Shown piece after piece: positions 16,608 to 24,335 of a stretch of DNA of 45,297 bases. The position numbers were made by a program, and so were the translations under genes. Origin of the DNA: Candidatus Parvarchaeota archaeon (lineage in GTDB: Archaea; Nanobdellota; Nanobdellia; JAFCGN01); NCBI GenBank assembly GCA_017609105.1, contig JAFCEQ010000009.1, forward strand, positions 1-45,297, given 5' to 3'. A model generated the notes under the pieces. That model was given only the letters and a program-made list of their open reading frames with translations. It ran no database searches and was not told the DNA's origin. Position 1 is the first letter of the stretch; the number at the start of each line of letters is the position of its first letter.

Positions 16608-16926
16608 TTCTTTTTATTGCCTCCATTATTTTTTGTTTCATCACTTCTTTAGGCATTACTCCAAGGAATCTTGCGATTTCAATCCCATTCTTGAAAAGAA
16701 TGAAAGTTGGGATGCTATTAATCTTGTTCGCTTGTGCGATTAATCTTTCTTCATCAACATTTAATTTAGCAAATTTGATTTCTTTCATTTCCTCGCTTAA
16801 TTCTTCAAAAATAGGTGATGCCATTCTGCACGGAGCGCACCAAGAAGCCCAATAATCAATAATCACATACCCTTTATGATTAATTATTTCTTTTTCATAA
16901 TTATTACTTGTTATTGTTACAACCAT
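16600..16926 (-). CDS. trxA: Thioredoxin
   Basis: This is a classic 108-residue thioredoxin fold with the active site WASW-C30-AP-C33, the buried YWA aspartate-side region and the cis-proline loop INSIPTFILFKNG. The second residue of the CxxC turn is Ala rather than the usual Gly. It donates electrons to cytosolic disulfides and is recharged by the overlapping trxB gene. An AAAGGTGAAA Shine-Dalgarno motif precedes the ATG. Confidence 0.95.
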   Translation of the reverse strand: MVVTITSNNYEKEIINHKGYVIIDYWASWCAPCRMASPIFEELSEEMKEIKFAKLNVDEERLIAQANKINSIPTFILFKNGIEIARFLGVMPKEVMKQKIMEAIKRNE

Positions 16927-17086
16927 TTTTTCACCTTTAAATTCACATAATGCTTTTCTTTTTAAATTTAAAGAAAATGTGAATGATTATGATTAAAAAA
17001 ATCACAACCGATATTTATTAAGTTTTTGAACTAAAAAAATTATTTTTTTAAAGAATTATTAAACAAAAAAATTTTTACTGGTTTTC

Positions 17087-17503
17087 TTACTGGCTTCCTT
17101 CTTGTTTTTCTTCATTTGCTTGAGCTTCTTTTTCTTTTTTTGTTAAGAATTTTTTTGTGCCGTTCTTTGTTATCACGCAATTAATTTGAACAATTTCTTC
17201 ACTTATTACCCTGCCTCTCACGCTCTTCCTTCTTCTCTCTCCTTTTCTTTTTGGTTTAAATCCTGCACCGCCTGAAAGCAAGATTTTTCTTCTTGCACTT
17301 CCTGGTAAGGATTTTCTCATTGGAAAACCTTGTTTATCACTTCCTCCTGTTATCTTAAACTCGTACCCAGGGTAATCTATGATTTTTCCATCAATGATAT
17401 CGCCAATTTCTTTTCCTATTAATTCTTTCTCTCTTTCTTCTTTAACTTCTTCTTGATAGGTTTTTCCATTTTTAGGGTCTGCAATATTCAATTTAACTGC
17501 CAT
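17087..17503 (-). CDS. rps6e: 30S ribosomal protein eS6
   Basis: The start MAVKLNIADPKNGKTYQ and the core GSDKQGFPMRKSLPGSARRKILLSGG identify eS6, on the right foot of the small subunit. The central RKGERRRKSVRGRVIS is also typical. The length, 138 aa, is normal for archaea, which lack the phosphorylated tail of eukaryotic eS6. In most archaea eS6 is close to aIF2-gamma; here trx, trxB, gdhA and the HTH gene lie between them. Confidence 0.95.
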   Translation of the reverse strand: MAVKLNIADPKNGKTYQEEVKEEREKELIGKEIGDIIDGKIIDYPGYEFKITGGSDKQGFPMRKSLPGSARRKILLSGGAGFKPKRKGERRRKSVRGRVISEEIVQINCVITKNGTKKFLTKKEKEAQANEEKQEGSQ

Positions 17504-17639
17504 AGCGTTATAAGATAAAAGAATCCTTTTAAAACTTTTTGTTTAAATTTTAATTATATTGTTTATAATAATGATTTACGCTTTTCTTAATACTTTATTA
17601 TTAATTATTCACTTGCTTTTTTCTTGCAAAAAAAAGGGT

Positions 17640-18017
17640 TTACCAAGAAAGTTCTTTTATTTCTAATGGCTCGTTTAGTTTGCCTTCTCTTTTCATCTGT
17701 CTTTTCTTGCTCATGCTTATTTTTCCGCTCATTTTCCAAATATTCTTATTGCATTTATTGCATTTTATTTCAAAAACGACTCTGTTAAAAACAAGGTTAG
17801 CGTAATTATCGCAGACCTCTCCATTCCTTTTTTTATTCAAGCAATGATAAGCTACTCTGAAAACATCTTTTTTCAAATCCTCATATATTATGTATTTTCC
17901 GTAAGAGAAACTAAAATACCCTAATTTGTTTTCTTCTTTTAATTTTCTTGCTTTTTCTCTTAAATCAAGCAGAAGTTTTTCAAATTTTTTTTGTTTTAAT
18001 TCATTCAAACAAACCAC
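17640..18017 (-). CDS. Hypothetical zinc-ribbon-like protein, 125 aa
   Basis: I do not recognise a family. The N-terminal half is a charged helix (about residues 5-35). The middle has four cysteines, C59, C69, C86 and C89 (the last two in CNKC), with a spacing that could bind zinc. The C-terminal part is basic (SKKRQMKREGK), suggesting nucleic-acid contact. The start is uncertain: a GTG at 18017 or a TTG at 18008, the latter better spaced from a GGGTGG motif. The neighbours are eS6 and tRNA-Val. Confidence 0.55.
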   Translation of the reverse strand: MVCLNELKQKKFEKLLLDLREKARKLKEENKLGYFSFSYGKYIIYEDLKKDVFRVAYHCLNKKRNGEVCDNYANLVFNRVVFEIKCNKCNKNIWKMSGKISMSKKRQMKREGKLNEPLEIKELSW

Positions 18018-18108
18018 CCAATTACTTTTTAGTTAACTTAATAAATAATTTCATAATCACTATTTTTAGTTTAAAACTGTTTTAATTAAAAATAGTTTCG
18101 GTATAATA

Positions 18109-18120
18109 AAATTTTTAAAA
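18109..18120 (+). promoter_or_regulatory. TATA element of tRNA-Val
   Basis: An ATTTTTAAAAG box is centred about 30 bp before the tRNA 5' end, as expected for the archaeal TATA-binding protein site. Confidence 0.45.
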
Positions 18121-18145
18121 GTAATTTTTTATTTAAAGAATACAG

Positions 18146-18218
18146 GGGCTCGTGGTCTAGTGGCTATGACATCGCCTTGACGTGGCGGGAATCGCCGGTT
18201 CGATTCCGGCCGAGCCCA
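18146..18218 (+). tRNA. tRNA-Val (GAC)
   Basis: The acceptor GGGCTCG pairs with CGAGCCC, the anticodon loop is TTGACGT on a GC-rich stem (TCGCC/GGCGG), and the T loop is TTCGATT. The discriminator is A and CCA is not encoded. The GC content stands out sharply from the AT-rich surroundings. Confidence 0.93.
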
Positions 18219-18263
18219 CTTCAAGCATATTTTTTTAAATGAATTCGTTTTATATCTTCTTTA

Positions 18264-20153
18264 ATGAAAAAATTAGATTTTGAGAATTATTTCAAGAAAG
18301 CGTGTTATTATTCTTATAAGTATTTTAAATTTTTATCTTCTAAAAAAGAATCTTATAGTAATGAGTTTAAGAGAGCATTAGATTTTTTGAATTGGGAGTA
18401 TAATAATGAAAAAATAACTCCGCAAAAAGTTGTTGTTTTCTCAAGAGTAATGAGTTTGCTTGTTTTGTTTTTAGCTCCTTTATTTTTCTTAAATGGTTTT
18501 AGTTTTGTTAAATTCTTTCTTTTCCTCTTTCTTCCTTTCATAACCGCGCAATTCATAACTGATTACCCTAAAAACAGGAGTAGTTTAAGGAAAATAAAAT
18601 CTTTATCAGAGGTTAGTGATGTTTTATTGAATTTAGTAGTGAGTTTGAAACAAAACCCTAATCTTGAAGAAGCTTTTGCTTTTGTATCAAAGCATAATAA
18701 TGGGAAGATTGGCAGGGATTTTAAGAAAGCATTATGGAAGTGTTTGAGCGGTGGCAATACTAATTTAAGAGAAGAAATGGATAGGATTGCTGAAAAATGG
18801 GGTTATTGGAGTGAAGGATTTAAGCGTTCTCTTTTCTTAATAGAAGCGAGTTTTAGTGAGAAGGATGAGGAGAAAAGAAATAAGATGCTTGATAAAGCTC
18901 TTGAAATAACTCTTAAAGATATTGATTATCAAATGAAGGAGTACGCGAATTCATTAAAAATACCTACTCTGATATTATTTAGTTTTGGAACAGTGCTTCC
19001 TCTTCTTATTGTTTCTTTGCTTCCTCTTATTGGATTTACTAGTGGTATGAGTTTAGGCATGGGACAAGTTGTTTTTTTGTTAATTATTTCAATTATTGCA
19101 ACAATATTTTATTCTAATAATGTAATTAGGAGAAAGCCAGCAAGTTTTTCTGAAATAAAACTTCCTGAAGAAATTCCTGGATTGCCAAAAAAAAATTATT
19201 TTAAATTAAAAAACAGAACATTTAATTCAAAATTTTATTCTCTTCTTATTTCACTTATTATTTGTTCTCCAGGATTCATTTTCTTATTAGATTATTACCC
19301 TTTTATTAGATTCTCAGGTTGGTTTTGGAGGTTTTTATTAAGAACAAACACTCTTTCAATTGTTTTAGGAATTAGTGCTGGCTTAAGTTTTTATTATTGG
19401 TCTTCAAGCAAGGACAGGATTAGTTTAAGACATAAGATGAATAATATGGAGAATTCATTAATAGACACCACATATATGATAGCTTCAAGAATGAGTGAGG
19501 GAAGAAGTCCTGAAGAAAGTATTGAATGGACAGTGCGTAATACAAGCGGGGGCATGAGAGAACTTCTTAGTAAAGCAATTTCTTTAATTAAAAAAAGGAA
19601 TATGACATTAAAACAAGCGTTTTTTGATGAAAAAATTGGTGTATTAAAAAACGTGTATTCAACAAGAATTAAAACAGTGTTTTCAATTTTCATTAATTCT
19701 TGTAAAAAAGGAATAACAAGCGCGAGCCAGGTTTTGTTTAATTTAAGTAATCAATTAGGGACTATAAGATTATTAAATAAAAATTTGCGTCAAAGTTTAA
19801 GCCAATCATTAAGCATGATGTACTTGACAGCAGTGTTTTTTGCACCTTTAATTTGCGGGCTTATAGTTACGATGCAACAATTAATTGGAGATAGTTTTGC
19901 AAGAGTAAGTTATCAACTTTCAGGTGAATTCAGTTTTCTCACTTTTAGTTTTCAATCTTTTAACACTTATCTTCTTCAATTATTCATAGGATTTTATGTG
20001 ATTATATTAAACTACTTGCTTGTGAAATACACTGTAATTATTCAAAATTCTGGAGATGAACTCGTGCTTAAAGAAAAACTCAGTAAATCAATTATAACAA
20101 GCGCATTAGTATATGTTTTCAGCATAATATTGTCAAGCAAGTTTTTTCTTTAA
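18264..20153 (+). CDS. Type II secretion system F / TadC-like membrane protein, double domain
   Basis: The protein has two T2SSF-type units. The first has helices at about residues 60-95, an amphipathic cytoplasmic part (SLSEVSDVLLNLVVSLKQNPN, then the EEAFAFV region) and helices at about 235-285. The second repeats this plan with helices near 325-375, a SRMSEGRSPEESIEWTVR cytoplasmic part and helices near 515-540, 565-590 and 610-628. Such proteins (FlaJ, TadC, PilC) form the membrane platform of type IV pilus, archaellum and related secretion machines. The length, 629 aa, fits archaeal two-domain members. The usual hexameric ATPase partner is not adjacent. Pilin-like genes converge on its 3' end. 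Confidence 0.85.
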   Translation: MKKLDFENYFKKACYYSYKYFKFLSSKKESYSNEFKRALDFLNWEYNNEKITPQKVVVFSRVMSLLVLFLAPLFFLNGFSFVKFFLFLFLPFITAQFITDYPKNRSSLRKIKSLSEVSDVLLNLVVSLKQNPNLEEAFAFVSKHNNGKIGRDFKKALWKCLSGGNTNLREEMDRIAEKWGYWSEGFKRSLFLIEASFSEKDEEKRNKMLDKALEITLKDIDYQMKEYANSLKIPTLILFSFGTVLPLLIVSLLPLIGFTSGMSLGMGQVVFLLIISIIATIFYSNNVIRRKPASFSEIKLPEEIPGLPKKNYFKLKNRTFNSKFYSLLISLIICSPGFIFLLDYYPFIRFSGWFWRFLLRTNTLSIVLGISAGLSFYYWSSSKDRISLRHKMNNMENSLIDTTYMIASRMSEGRSPEESIEWTVRNTSGGMRELLSKAISLIKKRNMTLKQAFFDEKIGVLKNVYSTRIKTVFSIFINSCKKGITSASQVLFNLSNQLGTIRLLNKNLRQSLSQSLSMMYLTAVFFAPLICGLIVTMQQLIGDSFARVSYQLSGEFSFLTFSFQSFNTYLLQLFIGFYVIILNYLLVKYTVIIQNSGDELVLKEKLSKSIITSALVYVFSIILSSKFFL

Positions 20154-20170
20154 TTAAGAAAAAACTTTTT

Positions 20171-20581
20171 TTACTTGAAAAAGAGTGTGAGATTCTTATC
20201 TTGTATTATATCACCATAATAAATTGTTATAGTGTAAGTTCCTTCGGATAAATTAAGATTATTTAAGATATTGTTTTCAGTGCATAAAACCCCTATTTCT
20301 CTTTTCCATTCTAAGGAAAGGCAATTAGTTTCGTTTTGAATAATAAGATAAGTTTTTTTAGGTATTTTAACTAAAACAGTGTCCCAAGAATTCATTGAAT
20401 TCCCGTATTTTAAGTCATCCATTTTTGAAAAAATTGTTTGAGCATCATTCCTGAAATCATTGCTAACAAGATTATCATTAAAAACATTAATTATGGAATA
20501 AGAAATTGTCAGGATAACAGTCATTAAGAATATGATTAAAAGATATCGTAAAGGTTCGCCTTCAACTGCTTTTTTATTCAT
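20171..20581 (-). CDS. Pilin-like protein with class III signal peptide, 136 aa
   Basis: The N terminus MNKKA-VEGEPLRYLLIIFLM has the KKA/VE cleavage context of archaeal prepilin peptidase, followed by a hydrophobic helix (about residues 12-30). The remaining hundred residues are a beta-rich head with a cysteine pair (NCLS..LC), likely outside the cell. A near-identical leader (KKAVEG-PL-Y) occurs in the 59-residue protein just upstream, so the two probably assemble together. They lie tail to tail with the T2SSF gene, the likely membrane platform. Confidence 0.75.
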   Translation of the reverse strand: MNKKAVEGEPLRYLLIIFLMTVILTISYSIINVFNDNLVSNDFRNDAQTIFSKMDDLKYGNSMNSWDTVLVKIPKKTYLIIQNETNCLSLEWKREIGVLCTENNILNNLNLSEGTYTITIYYGDIIQDKNLTLFFK

Positions 20582-20624
20582 TAGAAAAACCTTTTAAAAA
20601 TTAAAAAAAAAATTTATTAAAAAA

Positions 20625-20804
20625 TTAACCTGTTATGTTTGTAACATTGGTTGTTACTGTGTCATTAATAAATCCAAGATTCTGGCTTATACCTAAGTTA
20701 ACAACTCCTACAACATCAAGGATTATAGCTAATGCAAGTGCTGCTACAAGAACAATAATGACATATTTTAAAGGTAATCCTTCAACTGCTTTTTTATTTT
20801 TCAT
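20625..20804 (-). CDS. Small pilin, class III signal peptide, 59 aa
   Basis: This frame of 59 codons is easily missed because of its size. The product begins MKNKKAVEGLPLKYVIIVLV and has a single hydrophobic helix with the cleavage site expected after KKA, then an NLGISQNLGFINDTVTT tail rich in Asn and Thr (possible N-glycosylation). It looks like a minimal pilin subunit. It lies 43 bp upstream of the 136-residue pilin-like gene, 112 bp downstream of the Lon-like protease gene and on the same strand as both. TAA stop. Confidence 0.8.
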   Translation of the reverse strand: MKNKKAVEGLPLKYVIIVLVAALALAIILDVVGVVNLGISQNLGFINDTVTTNVTNITG

Positions 20805-20916
20805 AAAAACTAATTAACAAAATACAATATTTAAATTATTCGTTATAATAATTATTTTCATAATTAATTATTTTTTTTAATTAATTTTTTTAACAGAATT
20901 TGCGGTTTTATTATTT

Positions 20917-22821
20917 TTAAGTTCTTTTTTTTGGTTTGTTCACTGCGTACAAGAAACCAATAGTGATGCCTATGAAAAGCATAATAGCTTGAATGAATAA
21001 TTGATTCTTATTCGCTTCGCAAGTTATTGGTTTAATAATATAGTTTTCATTCGGAGGGTTAAGCTCATTATTTGAGTTAAGCATTGCTTGAATTATTGCA
21101 GTAGAAATCTTAGAATATTGTTTTGCATAATTAAGGAATACAAGAGCTTGTGCTGGCGCTGTTTCATTAAAAGCATTAGCGTATTCAAGATAACTGATTG
21201 CAAGAAGAGGGATTAAACCATTTTCTTCCGCGCTTTTAATAGAAATCTCCACATCAATTATATCATCATTTATTTTATTTGAAAGCGTTTCATTCGTTAA
21301 ACCTCTTGTTTCCATAGCAAGGTTTGCTTCTGCTTTTGCTTCCACTGCTTCAAACAAAGCGTACGCGTAATCTTGTTTTGAAAAAGCTTCATTAGCGCTC
21401 TCAAGATGGTTTTCTGCTTCTGTTAAAAAAGCATTATTACTAACTGTTTTAGCATAAGCTATTGTATTGCTTGCTTCTGAAATTCTTTTTAAAGAGAGTT
21501 CTCTTAATCTCGTGTTATTAAAAGTGATATTCATATCTCCTTTGAAAAAGCTTGTTAAATTCGCCCATTCATTAGCAGTTAATATTCTTACTTGAGAAAA
21601 GGAAGCATAATAAATAGCAGAAGAATAATCTTTATTATAATAATCCTTGTACGCGTTATCAAGCATTTTCTCTGCTTCCATTATCCTGTTTATTGCTACA
21701 ACAATTGATTCAACATCGTTTATGTCATCAAAGATTCTTGTTTGAAGAAAATCAGTTTGCGTTATTGTTATGTTTTCTTTTAATTCATCAAGCATTTTTT
21801 CAATAAATAAGATGTTTTCAGAAGAATAATAATTCAACAAGTTCTCTGCGTAAGTTGAGAATACTAATGAATTTACTGCAAAACTTGCTCCAGAATAATA
21901 GGATTCATCTTCATAGAATTTTTTTGCATTATTCAGTTTTTCTTCAGAAGTGTTAAGCAAGGCATTCATTTCCTGTGATTGCGAGTAAGATAATTTCATA
22001 GAGGAAATGTTTTCGCTAAGAATTTGAAGTTTGGTTTCAGATTTTTCAATCAAATCCTCGCACATGTTTTTCATTGTTTTTGAATAAAGTTGTTTATCAA
22101 TTTTTTTTGTTTTTTTCTGTTTTATGATTTCATAATTTGTAGCATGCTTAAAAGCGTCTTCAATTGTTCTAACAGGAACAACAGTTAAATTCCAATGCTC
22201 TTTTGAATAAGCAACTAAATCTATTGGAACCATTTGAGTTTCTTTAACTAAAGGCACTTGAGACAAAATAGTTGTTTTCTCAACATAAACAGTTTCTTGT
22301 CCTGTAGGAATAATCATCACATCAGCTCCTTCTTTTGAAGCAGCTTCTGCTTTTGCAAGAAGACCTCCAACAGAACCAATAGTTCCATCAGGATTTATTG
22401 TGCCTGTTATCATTACATTAGAGCCAACAGAAATATTTGTGAGCGCTGCTAAAGTAGCAACAGTCATTGCTGCACCAGCGCTTGGACCTCCAATCATTGG
22501 GAATTGTCCTCTAATCACGTAAAAAAAATCATATTTACTGCAATCAATGCCTAAAATATCGCAACTAACTTCTTGGCTTAATCTCGCGCTTGCTTGAGTA
22601 TCAATTTCTGTAAGAGGCATTGTATCAACAAAAACTCTTCCATTCCCATTTGTTACTTCAACTGTTAAATCAGCGGCAACGCCTTCCTCGCCTTTTCCTG
22701 TTTGTCTTACTCCAAGAATCTTAATATTAACTTTTCTAAGTTCTTGCGCTTTGGCAAATGAGAAAGCAAAAACAATAAATGCTAATAATAAAAAAATCTT
22801 TATTGTTTTAGTATTTTTCAT
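20917..22821 (-). CDS. Secreted, membrane-anchored Lon-family (S16) serine protease
   Basis: The protein has a signal peptide (residues 1-25, ending SFAKA), then an S16 Lon proteolytic domain at about residues 30-235. The catalytic Ser-Lys dyad is visible as GGP-S114-AGAAM and GGLLA-K157-AEAA. A long helical domain follows (about 240-600), with repeated YY/YSGASFAVNS and NEAFSKQDYAYALFEAVEA segments, and a C-terminal membrane helix (about 605-627) ending in KPKKRT. Its AAA+ ATPase domain is absent. It belongs with the archaeal exported Lon-like proteases of unknown substrate. The gene is upstream of the pilin genes on the same strand. Confidence 0.85.
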   Translation of the reverse strand: MKNTKTIKIFLLLAFIVFAFSFAKAQELRKVNIKILGVRQTGKGEEGVAADLTVEVTNGNGRVFVDTMPLTEIDTQASARLSQEVSCDILGIDCSKYDFFYVIRGQFPMIGGPSAGAAMTVATLAALTNISVGSNVMITGTINPDGTIGSVGGLLAKAEAASKEGADVMIIPTGQETVYVEKTTILSQVPLVKETQMVPIDLVAYSKEHWNLTVVPVRTIEDAFKHATNYEIIKQKKTKKIDKQLYSKTMKNMCEDLIEKSETKLQILSENISSMKLSYSQSQEMNALLNTSEEKLNNAKKFYEDESYYSGASFAVNSLVFSTYAENLLNYYSSENILFIEKMLDELKENITITQTDFLQTRIFDDINDVESIVVAINRIMEAEKMLDNAYKDYYNKDYSSAIYYASFSQVRILTANEWANLTSFFKGDMNITFNNTRLRELSLKRISEASNTIAYAKTVSNNAFLTEAENHLESANEAFSKQDYAYALFEAVEAKAEANLAMETRGLTNETLSNKINDDIIDVEISIKSAEENGLIPLLAISYLEYANAFNETAPAQALVFLNYAKQYSKISTAIIQAMLNSNNELNPPNENYIIKPITCEANKNQLFIQAIMLFIGITIGFLYAVNKPKKRT

Positions 22822-22982
22822 TATTCATCGCCAAAAATAATTTTTTGCATTAATCAAGTCATGATTATGTTTTTAATCAATTATTTTTTAATCATTCATT
22901 TTTAATTATTCTTTATTTCTAATTATTCTTTTATTATTTAATATTGTTTTCTATTTCAATGTGTTTTAGAAATTTTAATGAA

Positions 22983-23076
22983 CGGTCAGTGATCACCTCC
23001 TAATCCGTCATAGGAATTAATGCTTTAAAGCATTATTAGTCCTAGGATCACGCCAATCAGCATCATCCCGCTTCAT
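22983..23076 (-). ncRNA. Candidate structured RNA in a GC-richer island
   Basis: This 311-bp gap holds no gene, but about 90 bp of it are clearly richer in G and C than the flanks. Outer arms GTGATC (22989-22994) and GATCAC (23046-23051) pair, TAGGA (23011-23015) pairs with TCCTA (23040-23044), and an 18-nt perfect palindrome TAATGCTTTAAAGCATTA (23018-23035) makes the tip. On the minus strand the ends read AGCGG-G-ATGATGC and CTGA-CCGTT, resembling box C and box D closed by a short stem. The 16-nt internal loop carries ACCTCCT on the plus strand (AGGAGGT on the minus strand). The strand is uncertain. Confidence 0.45.
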
Positions 23077-23132
23077 TAATTATTTCAATATTTGTTTTAT
23101 TTTTAAACTTTTATTTTAAAAAATTTTTTTAA

Positions 23133-23675
23133 TTATAATTCTTTTTCATTTAATTCTTTTATTGATTCTAATTCTGTTAATAATGAATCAAGCGTGAGAA
23201 CAAAAGAATCAAAAGTTATTTTAGAGGATTTTTTTTCAATATCCTTAAGTGTGATTATTTTTTTACTTTTTGAAAGCACTTGTTCATTTTTAAAAAACTC
23301 CCAAAACATTGGTAAGAATTCTTTTTTTAAATAATTTTTAAGAAAAACAAAAGAATCAATATTATCTTTTTTTGGCTTTAATTTAGTTAATTCTTTTAGT
23401 ATTAATGCGTCCTCACACTTATTGTTGTTAATTTTTTTATATAAGATTTCATCAATTTTTTTAATATCATAACCTTTTAAAGCATAAGAAAAAAGAACAG
23501 AAAATCTTAGAAACTTATTTTTAAAAACATCATCTTCAGAAACTAAAAGATAAAACACGTTTGAGTTAGCAGAATAATACTGCAAATCCTCATGAATTCT
23601 TTGCAAATTATTGCGTTTTTCTTTAAAGATATAATTAGAATCTTTAATTACATTGTTCAAATTTGTTTTATCCAT
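23133..23675 (-). CDS. Hypothetical helical protein, 180 aa
   Basis: I do not recognise a family. The sequence is lysine- and leucine-rich, with no membrane segment or signal peptide and no conserved Cys or His clusters. Several amphipathic helices are likely (ILKELTKLKPKK, FLKNYLKKEFLPMFWEFFK and others). It is on the same strand as endA, with 72 bp between them, and upstream of the candidate RNA. The start ATG at 23675 has no evident Shine-Dalgarno motif. Confidence 0.55.
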   Translation of the reverse strand: MDKTNLNNVIKDSNYIFKEKRNNLQRIHEDLQYYSANSNVFYLLVSEDDVFKNKFLRFSVLFSYALKGYDIKKIDEILYKKINNNKCEDALILKELTKLKPKKDNIDSFVFLKNYLKKEFLPMFWEFFKNEQVLSKSKKIITLKDIEKKSSKITFDSFVLTLDSLLTELESIKELNEKEL

Positions 23676-23747
23676 AAAAATATTGAAGAAATAACTATTT
23701 AAAAAAATTTCTATAAATAACTACTAAATAGTAAAAACAATAGCATT

Positions 23748-24275
23748 TTATGGTTTTTTCCAATGTATTTCATAATAAGTTATGTCTCCTTCGTCATCAA
23801 CAATTCCTATTAATAGTTTTTTTCTAACACTATGAGCAACTCTATTCATTGCAGCGAATTTTCTCCAATCAAAACTTTCAGCTTCACTAACAGCAAAGAG
23901 TATCCATGGTGCGTGCGTTTTTCCTGGTTCGCCTCCTCTATCATACACTCTGAAATCTGCTCCGTATTTGAAAGCTGTTTTTGTTATGTATCCCCTGCTT
24001 CTTATGTCTTTATAAACAAGATATCTTATGTAAAATCTTGGTTCTATTCTTGTTGCTCTGCGAATAAAACTTTTTGTTGTTAGTGGTTTTTTTTTGAAAT
24101 CAATGATTTCAATCTTGTTTTTTTCCATTAAATAAAGTGCTTCTATTAAACTAAGAATGAGTTTTTTATTTTCTAATACTCCGAATTTTCCACGATTGTA
24201 AATAGAACTTGCTGTTTTTTCATCATCAATTACTACTTTTTTCTTAATGAGCATGCCTTTTGGTTTTTTAGTCAT
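23748..24275 (-). CDS. endA: tRNA-splicing endonuclease EndA
   Basis: EndA cuts bulge-helix-bulge motifs in pre-tRNA. The catalytic triad of the family is visible: Y111 in FRVYDRGGEPGK, H121 in KTHAPW and a lysine at 152-153 in VRKKLLIGIVD. The 175-residue single-domain length is that of the homotetrameric alpha-4 enzymes. A probable substrate, the intron-bearing tRNA-Trp, is at 32873-33086. The alpha-4 form usually handles canonical 37/38 introns, as here. Confidence 0.95.
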   Translation of the reverse strand: MTKKPKGMLIKKKVVIDDEKTASSIYNRGKFGVLENKKLILSLIEALYLMEKNKIEIIDFKKKPLTTKSFIRRATRIEPRFYIRYLVYKDIRSRGYITKTAFKYGADFRVYDRGGEPGKTHAPWILFAVSEAESFDWRKFAAMNRVAHSVRKKLLIGIVDDEGDITYYEIHWKKP

Positions 24276-24335
24276 AAAAAATGTTAAAACAAGAATTGAT
24301 TTAAAAGTTTGCCTTTTTAACTATTATTAATTGTT

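Noticed and set aside
22991-23001. 16S rRNA 3' end fragment
   Set aside because: Only eleven bases match the conserved tail and the flanks show no rRNA similarity, so it is not an rRNA gene piece.
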